64,000 nt of DNA from DASPLX01 sp035627375 (lineage in GTDB: Bacteria > Pseudomonadota > Gammaproteobacteria > Burkholderiales > Burkholderiaceae_D): the NCBI GenBank assembly GCA_035627375.1, contig DASPLX010000043.1, positions 124,001-188,000 on the forward strand, in the 5' to 3' direction. The position numbers and the translations under genes are program-made. Positions 16,807 to 25,690 of this stretch are shown here, in pieces (the stretch's first letter is position 1; every line of letters begins with the position of its first letter). Under the pieces are notes generated by a model, which searched no databases, was not told the DNA's origin, and worked only from the letters and a program-made list of their open reading frames with translations.

Positions 16807-17763
16807 CTACGTTGTCATTGCGTCTGGATGCGAGTCAATATCTCGCACCGGGCTCAACCACTCCCGATACCGCGCCACTTCCCCCCTCGCCACGGCAAAG
16901 AACAACGATTGCAGCCTTTCCGTGATCGGCCCGCGCTTGCCTTCGCCGATCCGCCGATTATCCAACTCCCGAATCGGCGTCACTTCCGCGGCTGTGCCGG
17001 TGCAGAACGCCTCGTCGCAGCAATACACTTCATCGCGCGTAATGCGCTTCTCGACGACCTCGATTCCCATGTCGCGCGCCAGGGCGATCACGGTGTCGCG
17101 CGTGATGCCGTCCAGGCAGGATGCCAGATCGGGCGTGTAGATCTTGCCGTTCTTGACGATGAAGATATTGACGCTCGCTCCCTCCGAGACATAGCCTTCG
17201 GTATCGAGCAGCAGCGCTTCGTCGTAGCCATCGGCAAGCGCTTCCTGGTTGGCGAGGATGGAGTTGATGTAGTGGCCGCTGGCCTTCGCGCGCACCATCG
17301 AGACGTTGACATGATGCCGCGTGAACGACGAGGTCTTGAGACGAATGCCGTTGATCTTGCCTTCCTCGCCCAGGTAGGCGCCCATCGTCCAGGCGGCGAT
17401 CGCGACGTGTATCGAACTGCCCTTGAACGAGATTCCGAGTTTTTCGGAGCCGATCCAGATCAGCGGGCGCAGGTAGCAGGCTTCCAGCCCGTTGGCGCGC
17501 ACGACTTGCCTTTGCGCTTCCATCAAGGTCTGCATGTCGAACGGCACGTCCATTCGAAAGATCCTGGCCGAGTTCAGCAAACGTTGCGTGTGCTCCCGAA
17601 GGCGAAAGATAGCGGCGCCGCGCGGCGTCTGGTAGGCCCGGACGCCTTCGAACACCGCCATGCCGTAGTGCAGGGAATGGGTCAACACATGGACGGTGGC
17701 ATCGCGCCAGTCGATCAGTTGGCCGTCCTTCCAGATTTTTCCATCGCGGTCCGACATGGACAT
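16807..17763 (-). CDS. ilvE: Branched-chain amino acid aminotransferase
   Basis: A 318-residue fold-type IV PLP enzyme. The internal aldimine lysine is K160 (MVRAKASGHY). The signatures THSLHYGMAVFEGVRAY near residue 28 and EGYVSEGASVNIF near residue 217 identify it as IlvE rather than D-amino acid transaminase or PabC. It interconverts branched-chain 2-oxo acids, and 2-oxobutyrate more weakly, with their L-amino acids using glutamate. It is the last gene of the twelve-gene operon, 39 bp after a truncated threonine dehydratase whose 2-oxobutyrate product it could aminate to L-2-aminobutyrate. A purely housekeeping isoleucine role is possible, but the neighbours suggest precursor supply. Confidence 0.93.
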   Translation of the reverse strand: MSMSDRDGKIWKDGQLIDWRDATVHVLTHSLHYGMAVFEGVRAYQTPRGAAIFRLREHTQRLLNSARIFRMDVPFDMQTLMEAQRQVVRANGLEACYLRPLIWIGSEKLGISFKGSSIHVAIAAWTMGAYLGEEGKINGIRLKTSSFTRHHVNVSMVRAKASGHYINSILANQEALADGYDEALLLDTEGYVSEGASVNIFIVKNGKIYTPDLASCLDGITRDTVIALARDMGIEVVEKRITRDEVYCCDEAFCTGTAAEVTPIRELDNRRIGEGKRGPITERLQSLFFAVARGEVARYREWLSPVRDIDSHPDAMTT

Positions 17764-17802
17764 GGTGAGTTCCCTCGATAATCGTAGTTGTGAAGTGATT
17801 TC

Positions 17803-18888
17803 TTAGATCGGCGTCTCGATGCCGCTTCGACAGCGGCTGCGGAGCCGGCCCATGCCGACGAACGCCGAGAACGCGTCGGCGCGCGCCTCGCCGATTTCCG
17901 CGCGGTCGGCGACGAAGCGCAGCCGGTCGAAGTTCATGTTGGCGCCGCTGGCGACGGCGACCAGCGTTTCGTTTTCGATCGGGCTTTTCCCGCGCTTGGC
18001 GCGTTCGATGTATTCCTTGACGCCGGCGACCGCCAGCGCGCCGGACGGCTCCAGGATGCTGCGCGTATCCTGGAACACATCCTTGATCGCCGCGCACACC
18101 GCGTCGGTATCGACCAGGAGTATCTCGTCGACATGCAATCGCGCGAGACGGAACGTTTCCTCTCCTACCTGCTTGACGGCCGTGCCGTCGCAGAACAGCC
18201 CGACCTCGGGCAGCGTTACGCGCCGTCCCGCTTGGATGCTGCGCGCCATGGCGTCGGATTCCGCGGATTGCACGCCGATGACCTTGATATCAGGGCGCAG
18301 CGCCTTCACATAGGCGGCTACGCCGGCGATCAATCCGCCGCCGCCGACCGGCACGAAAATGGCGTGGATCGCGCCGGGGTGCTGGCGCAGGATTTCCATG
18401 CCGATCGTGCCTTGTCCCGCGATGACGTCTGGATCGTCGAAGGGATGAACGAAGGCCAGCCCGAACTGCTTCTCCAGTCTCAGCGCATGCCGATAGGCAT
18501 CCGTGTACGAGTCGCCGAACAGCACGACTTCGCCGCCGAGCGCCTTGACCGCATCGACCTTGACTTGCGGCGTGGTGGTCGGCATCACGACCACGGCCGT
18601 CCCGCCGAGCCTGGCGGCCGAGAGCGTCACGCCTTGCGCGTGATTGCCGGCCGAACTGCAGATCACGCCGTGCTTCAGGCGAGCCGGCGGCAGATGCACC
18701 ATCTTGTTGTAGGCGCCTCGTACCTTGAAGCTGAAGATGCTTTGCATATCTTCACGCTTGAAATAGATGCGATTACCCATGCGCTCGGAAAGCGTCCGGG
18801 CCAGGTCGAGCGGCGATTCGACGGCCACGTCGTAGACGCGCGCGGTCAAGATCTTTTGAAGGTAATTGATCGTCATACAGCAAGTCAT
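17803..18888 (-). CDS. ilvA: Threonine dehydratase, catalytic domain only
   Basis: A PLP fold-type II enzyme of 361 residues that converts threonine to 2-oxobutyrate and ammonia. The N-terminal YLQKILTARVYDVAVESPLD and SFKVRGAYNK (PLP lysine K55), SSAGNHAQGV and VGGGGLIAG match the biosynthetic IlvA. That enzyme is normally about 500 residues with two C-terminal ACT-like isoleucine-sensing domains. Here similarity ends near ADRAEIGEARAD (about residue 333), followed by an unrelated 25-residue tail and a stop. The next gene starts 39 bp on, so the regulatory region is deleted rather than frameshifted. Met5 at 18876 is an equally good start. The expected consequence is loss of isoleucine feedback. 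Confidence 0.9.
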   Translation of the reverse strand: MTCCMTINYLQKILTARVYDVAVESPLDLARTLSERMGNRIYFKREDMQSIFSFKVRGAYNKMVHLPPARLKHGVICSSAGNHAQGVTLSAARLGGTAVVVMPTTTPQVKVDAVKALGGEVVLFGDSYTDAYRHALRLEKQFGLAFVHPFDDPDVIAGQGTIGMEILRQHPGAIHAIFVPVGGGGLIAGVAAYVKALRPDIKVIGVQSAESDAMARSIQAGRRVTLPEVGLFCDGTAVKQVGEETFRLARLHVDEILLVDTDAVCAAIKDVFQDTRSILEPSGALAVAGVKEYIERAKRGKSPIENETLVAVASGANMNFDRLRFVADRAEIGEARADAFSAFVGMGRLRSRCRSGIETPI

Positions 18889-18987
18889 GAAAATGCTTGA
18901 ACCGTGCCTGCCGGACCGCCCCGACGCCCTCGTAGGGCGGATGGGGCCGCCGAAGCAAGCGAAACGTCATCCGCCGGTTGATTTCTC

Positions 18988-19812
18988 CTAGTACCCCCTG
19001 GAACTCGCCGGCGCCAGGTCGTTCGCCGCCGGATTCTTCACCGCGGGCGAGCGGAACTTCTCCGCCAGCGCCTTGGTGGCGTTCGCCAGCAGCGAGGTAT
19101 CCACCCCGACGGCCACGAAACTGGCGCCTTGCTCGATATAGTGGCGCGTCAAGGTTTCGTCGGTGCACAGGATGCCGGCCGCCTTGCCCGCGCGCCGTAT
19201 CGTGGCGATCGCGGTGTCGATCGCGGCGACCACCTCGGGATGCGCCGGTTGGCCCAGGTATCCCAGCGACGCCGACAGGTCCGCCGGGCCGATCAGCACG
19301 CCGTCGACGCCTTCCACGGAGGCGATCGCTTCCAGTTGCGCGAGCGCGGGAGCGGTTTCCGCTTGCACCACCAGGCAGACTTGATCATTGGCCTGCTTGA
19401 TGTAATCCGCGTAGCGCATCCAGCGCGACGAGCGCCCGATGGCGCTGCCGACGCCGCGGATGCCGTGCGGCGGATAACGCATCGCCCGCACCAGGGCTTG
19501 CGCCTGGGCGACCGACTCGACCATCGGCACGACCAGCGTGGTCGCGCCCAGTTCCAGCACTTGCTTGATCAGCGCGGGGTCGCCATGCGGCAGGCGCACC
19601 ACCGGGTGCGACGGATAGGGCGCGACGCTTTGCAGCGAGTGGAGCAGGGTGCGCAAGTCGTTCGGCGCATGCTCGGCGTCGAACGCGAGCCAGTCGAATC
19701 CGCTGCCGGCGCACAATTCGGCGGCGTAGGGATCGGCCAGCGCGAGCCACAGCCCGATTTGCGGATCGCCGCGCTTGAGCGCCTGTTTGAAAGGATTCAC
19801 GGGTGTCAGCAT
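18988..19812 (-). CDS. hpaI: HpcH/HpaI family aldolase
   Basis: A 274-residue class II pyruvate aldolase of the 4-hydroxy-2-oxoheptanedioate type. Residues matching the E. coli HpaI active site are H48 (DAEHAPND), R73 (VVRLPHGD), E152 (VQAETAPAL) and D178 (IGPADLSASLG), each offset by three. Such enzymes reversibly add the pyruvate or 2-oxobutyrate enolate to aldehydes and accept many acceptors. No other homoprotocatechuate gene is nearby. It sits instead between the exporter genes and ilvA, which suggests a biosynthetic carbon-carbon bond step or precursor handling. The actual substrate is unknown. It lies 46 bp after emrB and 99 bp before ilvA. Confidence 0.9.
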   Translation of the reverse strand: MLTPVNPFKQALKRGDPQIGLWLALADPYAAELCAGSGFDWLAFDAEHAPNDLRTLLHSLQSVAPYPSHPVVRLPHGDPALIKQVLELGATTLVVPMVESVAQAQALVRAMRYPPHGIRGVGSAIGRSSRWMRYADYIKQANDQVCLVVQAETAPALAQLEAIASVEGVDGVLIGPADLSASLGYLGQPAHPEVVAAIDTAIATIRRAGKAAGILCTDETLTRHYIEQGASFVAVGVDTSLLANATKALAEKFRSPAVKNPAANDLAPASSRGY

Positions 19813-19858
19813 GTTTTCTCCCTCGATGAAAAAGATGTTTCGTTAAAAAATTGTTCGG

Positions 19859-21388
19859 CTAGGCGGCCGATTTGATCGGCTTGGTCAACCACACCAGGCC
19901 GATCATGGATAGGAACAGCACCGACGACATCCAGAAGATGTCGGTCGCGCCCAGGGTGCTCGCTTGCACCGTGATCATGCGATCGATCGTCGCCCATGCG
20001 CCCGGCTCCGTCATGCCTTGCGCGGTCAGTGTCTGCACCGACTGATCGAACGGCGGATGGTGCGTGCCGGTATGCTCCGCCAGCCGCGCGTGATGCAGCA
20101 CGGTGCGCCTGTCCCAGAGCGTCGAGACGATGGAGGTGGCCAGGCCGCCGAACATGGTCCGCACGAAGATGAACACCCCGGCCGCGCTCGCGATCTTGTC
20201 GGGCCGCAGGCCGGACAGGATGATCGAATTCAGCGGTGTGAAGAACATGGCCATCGCCGCTCCTTGGATCACGGTCGGAATCATCAAGGAAAAGGCATCG
20301 ATTTCGGAGATGAATCGCGCGCGCAGGTGAAATACCAGCGCGAAGACCAGCAACCCGCAGGTGGCGAACCAGCGTGCGTCGATCTTCGGGAGAAGCTTGC
20401 CGACCAGCGGCGTCAGCACGATGGCGAAGATCCCGACCGGCGCCATCACCTTGCCCGCTTCGGTGGCGGTATAGCCGATCTGGGTCTGCAGCCACAAGGG
20501 CAGGACGACCAGGCTGGCGAAGAACAAGCCGTAGGTGACCGAGAGCGCGATCACGCCGCTGCTGAAATTGCGGCCCTTGAACAGCGACAAATCGACCACC
20601 GGGTGGGCGTCGTACCACTCCCAGACGATGAAATAGACGAATCCGACCAGCGCGGTCACGGCCAATGCCACGATCACGGGAGAGTTGAACCAATCCAGCT
20701 CTTTCCCCTTGTCGAGCATCAGTTGCAGCGAGCCGACCCAGAGCGCTAGCAGCACCAGCCCGAGCTTATCGATCGGCAATTGGCGGGTGGCCGATTCGCG
20801 CGTGCGGTAAATCGCCCAGGTCGCCCAGGCGGTAAGCAGGCCGATGGGGATGTTGATATAAAAGATCCACGGCCAGGTATGGTTGTCCGAGATCCAACCG
20901 CCCAGCAACGGCCCCATGATCGGAGCGACCAGCGTGGTCGTGCCCCAGAAGGCAAGCGCCATCCCCATCCTGGCCGGTGGATAACTGGGCAGCAGCAGCG
21001 CCTGCGATAGCGGAATGATCGGCCCGGCCGCCGCCCCTTGCAGCAGGCGCGCGGCGATCAATGATTCGATGTTCGGCGCGATGCCGCATAGCCAGGACGA
21101 GACGACGAACAACAGGTTGGCGCCGACGAACAGGCGCACCTGGCCGATGCGCATGGTCAGCCATCCGGTCAAGGGAATCGCGATGGCGTTGGCCACCGCG
21201 AACGAGGTGACCACCCAGGTTCCCTGCTGGGGCGACACGCCGATGTCCCCGGAAATCGCCTGGATCGAGACATTGGCGACCGACGAGTCGAGGATGATCA
21301 TGAACACCGCCAGCGACAAGGCCAGGGTGCCGAAGATCAGCCGTCCTCCTTGCAGGGGCGGCAGCGCGGGGCGGTCGGGTTGGCTCAT
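19859..21388 (-). CDS. emrB: DHA2-family MFS multidrug exporter, EmrB type
   Basis: A 509-residue inner-membrane protein with fourteen predicted membrane segments. DHA2 motifs are LDSSVANVSIQAISGD near residue 34, TSFAVANAIAIPLTGWL, and the motif C stretch TTTLVAPIMGPLLGGWISD near residue 147. The IFYINIPIG motif of EmrB proteins follows. The start at 21388 overlaps the emrA stop by 4 bp. With EmrA and the NodT channel encoded upstream it forms a complete tripartite pump across both membranes. Its place inside the biosynthetic operon suggests export of the product, or of toxic nitro- or hydroxylamino-aromatic intermediates. Confidence 0.94.
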   Translation of the reverse strand: MSQPDRPALPPLQGGRLIFGTLALSLAVFMIILDSSVANVSIQAISGDIGVSPQQGTWVVTSFAVANAIAIPLTGWLTMRIGQVRLFVGANLLFVVSSWLCGIAPNIESLIAARLLQGAAAGPIIPLSQALLLPSYPPARMGMALAFWGTTTLVAPIMGPLLGGWISDNHTWPWIFYINIPIGLLTAWATWAIYRTRESATRQLPIDKLGLVLLALWVGSLQLMLDKGKELDWFNSPVIVALAVTALVGFVYFIVWEWYDAHPVVDLSLFKGRNFSSGVIALSVTYGLFFASLVVLPLWLQTQIGYTATEAGKVMAPVGIFAIVLTPLVGKLLPKIDARWFATCGLLVFALVFHLRARFISEIDAFSLMIPTVIQGAAMAMFFTPLNSIILSGLRPDKIASAAGVFIFVRTMFGGLATSIVSTLWDRRTVLHHARLAEHTGTHHPPFDQSVQTLTAQGMTEPGAWATIDRMITVQASTLGATDIFWMSSVLFLSMIGLVWLTKPIKSAA

Positions 21389-22575
21389 AGGTCGGCGCCC
21401 GCGCGGCCGGCGTTTTCCGCGACGATGCGGGCGACCAGCGCATCGGCTTCCTGTCCCGCGGCATCGAACACCGTCGTCTTGTATGCCGGCGCCGACCGCG
21501 CCGGTCCTCCGGCCGCCAACGAGGCGCCGGCGTCGCGGGAAATATCGACCTTGACCCGCATCGACAAGCCGATGCGCAACGGCCGCGCCTGGAGTTCCAG
21601 CTGATCGAGCGCGATGCGGACCGGTATCCGCTGCACGATCTTGACCCAGTTGCCGGTGGCGTTCTGGGGCGGCAAGAGCGAGAACGCGGCGCCGGTGCCG
21701 GCCGCCAATCCGCTCACCTTGCCGTGATAGACGACGCTGGAGCCGTAGAGATCCGATTGCAAGGTCACCGGCTGGCCGATACGCATGCGGGCCAGCTGGT
21801 CTTCCTTGAAATTGGCATCCACCCATACGGCATTCAGCGGCACGATCGACATCAGGGGCGTGCCGGCGGCGATATGCTGCCCCACTTGCACCGAACGCTT
21901 GGCGACGTAACCCATGACCGGCGCCGGCAACGAGGTGCGTGCATACGCCAGGTATCTGGCTCTTACCTGGCCGGCGGCGCGTTGCACGTTGGGATGGCGG
22001 GCGACGGAGGTGCGGTCGGTCAAGGCGCGATTGGCGGAGTGTTGCCCGCGCGCTTCCTGCAGGGCCGATTCCGCGCGCTGCAGCGCGTGGCGGGCATGCT
22101 CGAGATCTTCCTTGGAAACGGCGCCGGAGGCGATCAATTCCTGGCGCCGCGCCAGATCGGCGCGCGCGCGTTCGACCTCGACGCCGCGCAGCTTGACGTT
22201 CGCGGCGAGGGTGCCGTTGTTGACGAACAGCGCGCGGACTTCGCGCACGGTGCGCGCCAGTTCGGCTTCGGCTTGGCCGAGCGCGACTTCGGCGTCGGCG
22301 CGATCGAGCTCGATCAAGGGCATGCCGGCCCGCACCAACTCGGTGTCGTCGGCCGCGATGGACAATACCGTTCCGCTCACCTGCGACGTGACTTGCACCA
22401 GGTTGCCGGCGACATAGGCATCGTCGGTGCTTTCGACATGGCGCGCGAAAATCAGCCACCAGAGACCATAGGCGCTCAATACGATAGCCAGGGCGACCGA
22501 CACCGCGATCATCAGCCTCCCGCGCATCCTATGGGGATCGGGCATGGCTTGGCGTGTGGAACTGGTCGGATTCAT
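21385..22575 (-). CDS. emrA: Periplasmic adaptor (membrane fusion protein), EmrA type
   Basis: A 396-residue HlyD/EmrA adaptor with a short cytoplasmic N-terminus and one membrane helix (about residues 20-40). The N-terminal lipoyl half is near ESTDDAYVAGNLVQVTSQVSG, the hallmark of EmrA. An alpha-helical hairpin follows (residues 100-190), then the second lipoyl half and beta-barrel containing GYVAKRSVQVGQHIAAGTPL and VWVDANFKEDQLARM. The gene overlaps both neighbours by 4 bp (ATGA), so channel, adaptor and pump are translationally coupled. It links the EmrB transporter to the outer-membrane channel. Confidence 0.94.
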   Translation of the reverse strand: MNPTSSTRQAMPDPHRMRGRLMIAVSVALAIVLSAYGLWWLIFARHVESTDDAYVAGNLVQVTSQVSGTVLSIAADDTELVRAGMPLIELDRADAEVALGQAEAELARTVREVRALFVNNGTLAANVKLRGVEVERARADLARRQELIASGAVSKEDLEHARHALQRAESALQEARGQHSANRALTDRTSVARHPNVQRAAGQVRARYLAYARTSLPAPVMGYVAKRSVQVGQHIAAGTPLMSIVPLNAVWVDANFKEDQLARMRIGQPVTLQSDLYGSSVVYHGKVSGLAAGTGAAFSLLPPQNATGNWVKIVQRIPVRIALDQLELQARPLRIGLSMRVKVDISRDAGASLAAGGPARSAPAYKTTVFDAAGQEADALVARIVAENAGRAGADL

Positions 22576-24101
22576 GATGCGGACTTCGCAAGAGTGGAGT
22601 GAGTCGTTGGCGGCGTTTGCGTCGCGGACGGGGGAGTAACGGACGGGCCGGCCGACGGCGCGGCCAAGTCATATCGGGCAGCCTCGAAACCGCCGCCCAA
22701 GGACTTGAACAGGCCGACCCGCAAATCGACGCTGCGCGCCCGCGCATCGAGGCCGAGTTTGCATTGGTCCAGCCAGGAGGCTTCCGCTGCCAATACCCGC
22801 AACATATTGACGGTGCCGGCGCGTTGCCGTTGCCGCTCCAGGTCGAGCAATGCCTGCGCGGCTTCGGTGGCGGCTTCCTGGTTCCTGATCTGCGTTTCCG
22901 CCGCGCGCAAGGATTGCACCTGGTCGGCCACCTCGCGCAGCGCTTCGCTCAAGGCCTGGTGGTAGCCGGCCACGGCGCCGTCGTAGTCCGCGATCCGGCC
23001 CTGGAGTTGCGCCCGCAAACGCCCGCCGTCGAACACCGGCAAGCTGATCGCCGGGCCGATGCCGTCGATGCGGCTGCCGCGTTCGAACAGATTGCTCAGG
23101 CCCAGGCTCGACAAGCCGACGAACGCCATCAGGTTGATGTTCGGGTAGAACTGCGCCTTGGCATGGTCGATGCCGCCTTGCGCGGCGACGGCGCGCCAAC
23201 GGGCCGCCACCACATCCGGACGCCGTCCCAGCAAGCCCAAGGGCAACTGATCGGGCAAGGCCGCGGCACCGAGCGCCGGCAGAGCGGCGCGTGGGATGCG
23301 CTGTCCGCGATCGGGGCCTTGTCCCAGCAGTGCCGCCAGCTGGTTGCGGGTCAGGGCGATCGCTTCCTGCCAATGGGCCTGTTCGACGCGCAGTGCGGCC
23401 GACTGCCTGCGGCTCTGTTGGTGGTCGGTTTGCGTATCCAGTCCGGCCGCGAGGCGTTGTTGCGTCAGGCGCTCCATCTTCTCGCGTATCTGCATCTGCC
23501 GCTCGACCAGATCCAGGTGCTCGTGCTGGCGCGCCAGGTTCACCCACAAGCGCGCGATTGCCGCGGTCAGCAGCAAGCGCGCCGCATGGAGCTCGGCCTC
23601 GGCCGCCTTGGCATGCGATACGGCGGCGCGCAGCGCGGCCGAGTGCTTGCCCCAGAAGTCGAATTCATACGAAAAATTCAATGCCAATTCGTTGTCCGAC
23701 TTGCGGCGGCCGGCCAAGGACGGCGCCGCTTGCCCATTCTCGGAATATCGTTGGTAGGTGCTGCTGAAACTCGCGTCGACGCTCGGGCGCCCGGCCGCGG
23801 CGGCGGTATCCGAGAGAGAGCGCGCGGCCGTCAGACGCGATGCCGCGACCCGCAGGCCGGGATTGCCGGCCAGCGCTTCGTCGACCAGTGCCTGCAGAGG
23901 CGCGCCGCCGATGTCGGCGACCCAGGTCTGGCGCGGCCATTCGCCGCCCTGCGCCGGCAGCGAGGCGGCGGCCGCATAGGAATCCGGCGATTGGAGGCGC
24001 GCCGCGCTTTCCATGCCTTGGAAACTCGCGCAGGCGGTCGCCAGCGCGACCGGCGCGGTCAGCGCCAGCAAGCGCTCGGTCATGGTCAGGCGGAGCGTCA
24101 T
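22572..24101 (-). CDS. Outer-membrane efflux channel lipoprotein, NodT/OprM family
   Basis: A 509-residue outer-membrane factor. The N-terminus carries a signal peptide with a probable lipobox ATAC (Cys24). Two OEP repeats follow, with the characteristic SYEFDFWGKHSAALRAA (around residues 145-161), GRRPDVVAARWRAVAAQ, and FYPNINLMAFVGLSSLGLSNLF elements. The C-terminal extension, about 40 residues rich in Pro, Thr and Ser, is unusual and probably disordered. It overlaps both the N-oxygenase and emrA genes by 4 bp, physically tying export to the biosynthetic genes. Together with EmrA and EmrB it completes an export path to the medium. Confidence 0.92.
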   Translation of the reverse strand: MTLRLTMTERLLALTAPVALATACASFQGMESAARLQSPDSYAAAASLPAQGGEWPRQTWVADIGGAPLQALVDEALAGNPGLRVAASRLTAARSLSDTAAAAGRPSVDASFSSTYQRYSENGQAAPSLAGRRKSDNELALNFSYEFDFWGKHSAALRAAVSHAKAAEAELHAARLLLTAAIARLWVNLARQHEHLDLVERQMQIREKMERLTQQRLAAGLDTQTDHQQSRRQSAALRVEQAHWQEAIALTRNQLAALLGQGPDRGQRIPRAALPALGAAALPDQLPLGLLGRRPDVVAARWRAVAAQGGIDHAKAQFYPNINLMAFVGLSSLGLSNLFERGSRIDGIGPAISLPVFDGGRLRAQLQGRIADYDGAVAGYHQALSEALREVADQVQSLRAAETQIRNQEAATEAAQALLDLERQRQRAGTVNMLRVLAAEASWLDQCKLGLDARARSVDLRVGLFKSLGGGFEAARYDLAAPSAGPSVTPPSATQTPPTTHSTLAKSAS

Positions 24102-25051
24102 GGCGAAGAATCGAATTCGAACGCGATTTCGCTCTCTTGCACGCCGATTTCGGCCAAGAGGCTGCGGAACCCGGAGTAGTCCCGTACGATCCGCTTCGAC
24201 TTGTTCGCCGCCAGGCAGGCATCGATGATGGCGTCGGCGTCCTCGATGTCGAGAAAGCGCAAGATCTCTCTCCAGGCGCCGAAATCGATCTTGACGAAGG
24301 CTTCCAGTCCGGCAGTCAATGCTTGGATGAAGACGGCACGATCATGGCCGGTGAAATTTCCGAAGACGCTTTTCACCATGCCCTTGTAGATATCGTGGTG
24401 CGTCGATTCGTCCTTGCGATGCAAGGCGGTGGTTTCCCGGTTGAAGGGTTGAATGTCCCGATCGTCGGCGAGAATGTTCAGGTATTGATTGACGGTGACT
24501 TCGGCCACCGCGGCGAAGGCGACGCGGATGAGTTCCGCATCGCGCGGCCGCGCCGCATTGCTCAAGGCCTTCATCAATTCCTGCGTCACCAGCGATCTCG
24601 GAATCGCCAACGCCTCGAGATCGTGCATCTTGCGCGCAAGCAGGCAAGCCTCGAGGCACATCAACACATGGAATTGCTCATCGATCTGGGTCTGGGCGAT
24701 GAGCCGCTTGGACGCCAGGGTATCCAGGCCGGGAAACGCGCCTTTCAAGAGCAGGGCGCAGGCGGGCGCCGTCACCGACATTTCGATATCGATGGTCTTC
24801 TCGTTGTAGGCGATCCAGGCGCCGGCCAATATCCTTTGCCGCGTTTCGGGGTCAAGCGCGCGGTAACGCGGATCGTCGCGGAACGGCACGAGATGCGGCG
24901 GGTAATCGGGAATGCTCTTGTCATAGTAGCGGCTCGGATCCAGGTCGCCGGTCTTTACCGCCACGCGCGATGCCCAGGAGTCCGCGAGCATCGCGCTGAC
25001 ACGGTCCTGAATATTGTCGCGGGCGCTATCGGTGGAGAGGGTGGTGTACAT
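24098..25051 (-). CDS. AurF-like di-iron arylamine N-oxygenase
   Basis: A 317-residue helical ferritin-like di-iron protein. All seven iron ligands of AurF have counterparts at matching spacing: E90 (DIE), E125 and H128 (DEQFH), E184 (AVAEV), H211, E215 and H218 (HRKDESTH). AurF oxidises p-aminobenzoate stepwise to the hydroxylamino, nitroso and nitro compounds. A complete p-aminobenzoate pathway (pabA and pabBC) lies directly upstream in the same operon, making p-aminobenzoate or a derivative the obvious substrate. How far oxidation goes cannot be read from sequence. The gene overlaps the outer-membrane channel gene by 4 bp and follows pabA by 33 bp. Confidence 0.87.
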   Translation of the reverse strand: MYTTLSTDSARDNIQDRVSAMLADSWASRVAVKTGDLDPSRYYDKSIPDYPPHLVPFRDDPRYRALDPETRQRILAGAWIAYNEKTIDIEMSVTAPACALLLKGAFPGLDTLASKRLIAQTQIDEQFHVLMCLEACLLARKMHDLEALAIPRSLVTQELMKALSNAARPRDAELIRVAFAAVAEVTVNQYLNILADDRDIQPFNRETTALHRKDESTHHDIYKGMVKSVFGNFTGHDRAVFIQALTAGLEAFVKIDFGAWREILRFLDIEDADAIIDACLAANKSKRIVRDYSGFRSLLAEIGVQESEIAFEFDSSP

Positions 25052-25084
25052 GTTCGACTTTCCAAAACTTTGCGTTGCTCGGCG

Positions 25085-25690
25085 TCACATGACATCGTGC
25101 CGCTTCGGTTCGATGCCGAGGAAGTTGGCGAAAATGCGATGGCCGTGCTCGGTCATGATGGATTCGGGATGAAACTGCACGCCGAAGATCGGCAGCGTCT
25201 TGTGGGCGACTCCCATGATTTCATCGGGCGCGTCGTCTTGTCCGGCCGTCCACGCCGTGATCTTGAGGCAATCGGGAAAGGATTCCTTCTCGATCACCAG
25301 GGAGTGATAGCGCGCCGCCGAAAATGCATTCGGAACGTTCGAGAAGACGTCGCTGCCGTCGTGATGGATCCGGCTTGCCTTGCCATGCATGACTTGCCTG
25401 GCATGCTTTACGCGCCCCCCGAACACTTCGCCGATGATTTCATGGCCGAGGCAGACGCCGAGGACCGGAATTCCCTTTGCGGACGCCGCCAGCAGCAACT
25501 CTTTCGAAATGCCGGACTCGTCCGGCACGCCGGGGCCGGGCGAAAGCAGTATGTGATCGGGCTTGAGCGCCAACACTTCCGCCACCGACATCTTGTCGTT
25601 GAGGATGACGCGCACATCGACATCGAGTTCGTGCAAGTAATGCACGATGTTGTAAGTGAAGGAGTCGTAGTTGTCGATCACGCACAGCAT
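25085..25690 (-). CDS. pabA: Aminodeoxychorismate synthase, glutamine amidotransferase component
   Basis: A 201-residue class I glutaminase that feeds ammonia to PabB. The triad is C80 (GVCLGHE), H174 and E176 (QFHPES). The N-terminal VIDNYDSFTYNIVHYL and LLSPGPGVPDE are typical of PabA/TrpG. TrpG and PabA cannot be separated on this subunit alone, but the gene overlaps by 13 bp a PabB-type synthase fused to an aminodeoxychorismate lyase, so it serves p-aminobenzoate formation. Because a housekeeping PabA is normally encoded elsewhere, this is probably a dedicated copy. Confidence 0.92.
   Translation of the reverse strand: MLCVIDNYDSFTYNIVHYLHELDVDVRVILNDKMSVAEVLALKPDHILLSPGPGVPDESGISKELLLAASAKGIPVLGVCLGHEIIGEVFGGRVKHARQVMHGKASRIHHDGSDVFSNVPNAFSAARYHSLVIEKESFPDCLKITAWTAGQDDAPDEIMGVAHKTLPIFGVQFHPESIMTEHGHRIFANFLGIEPKRHDVM

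Noticed and set aside
17803..18888. IlvA shortening as a sequencing frameshift
   Set aside because: The downstream 39 bp and the start of ilvE leave no room for a regulatory domain in any frame, so a base error cannot explain the missing region.
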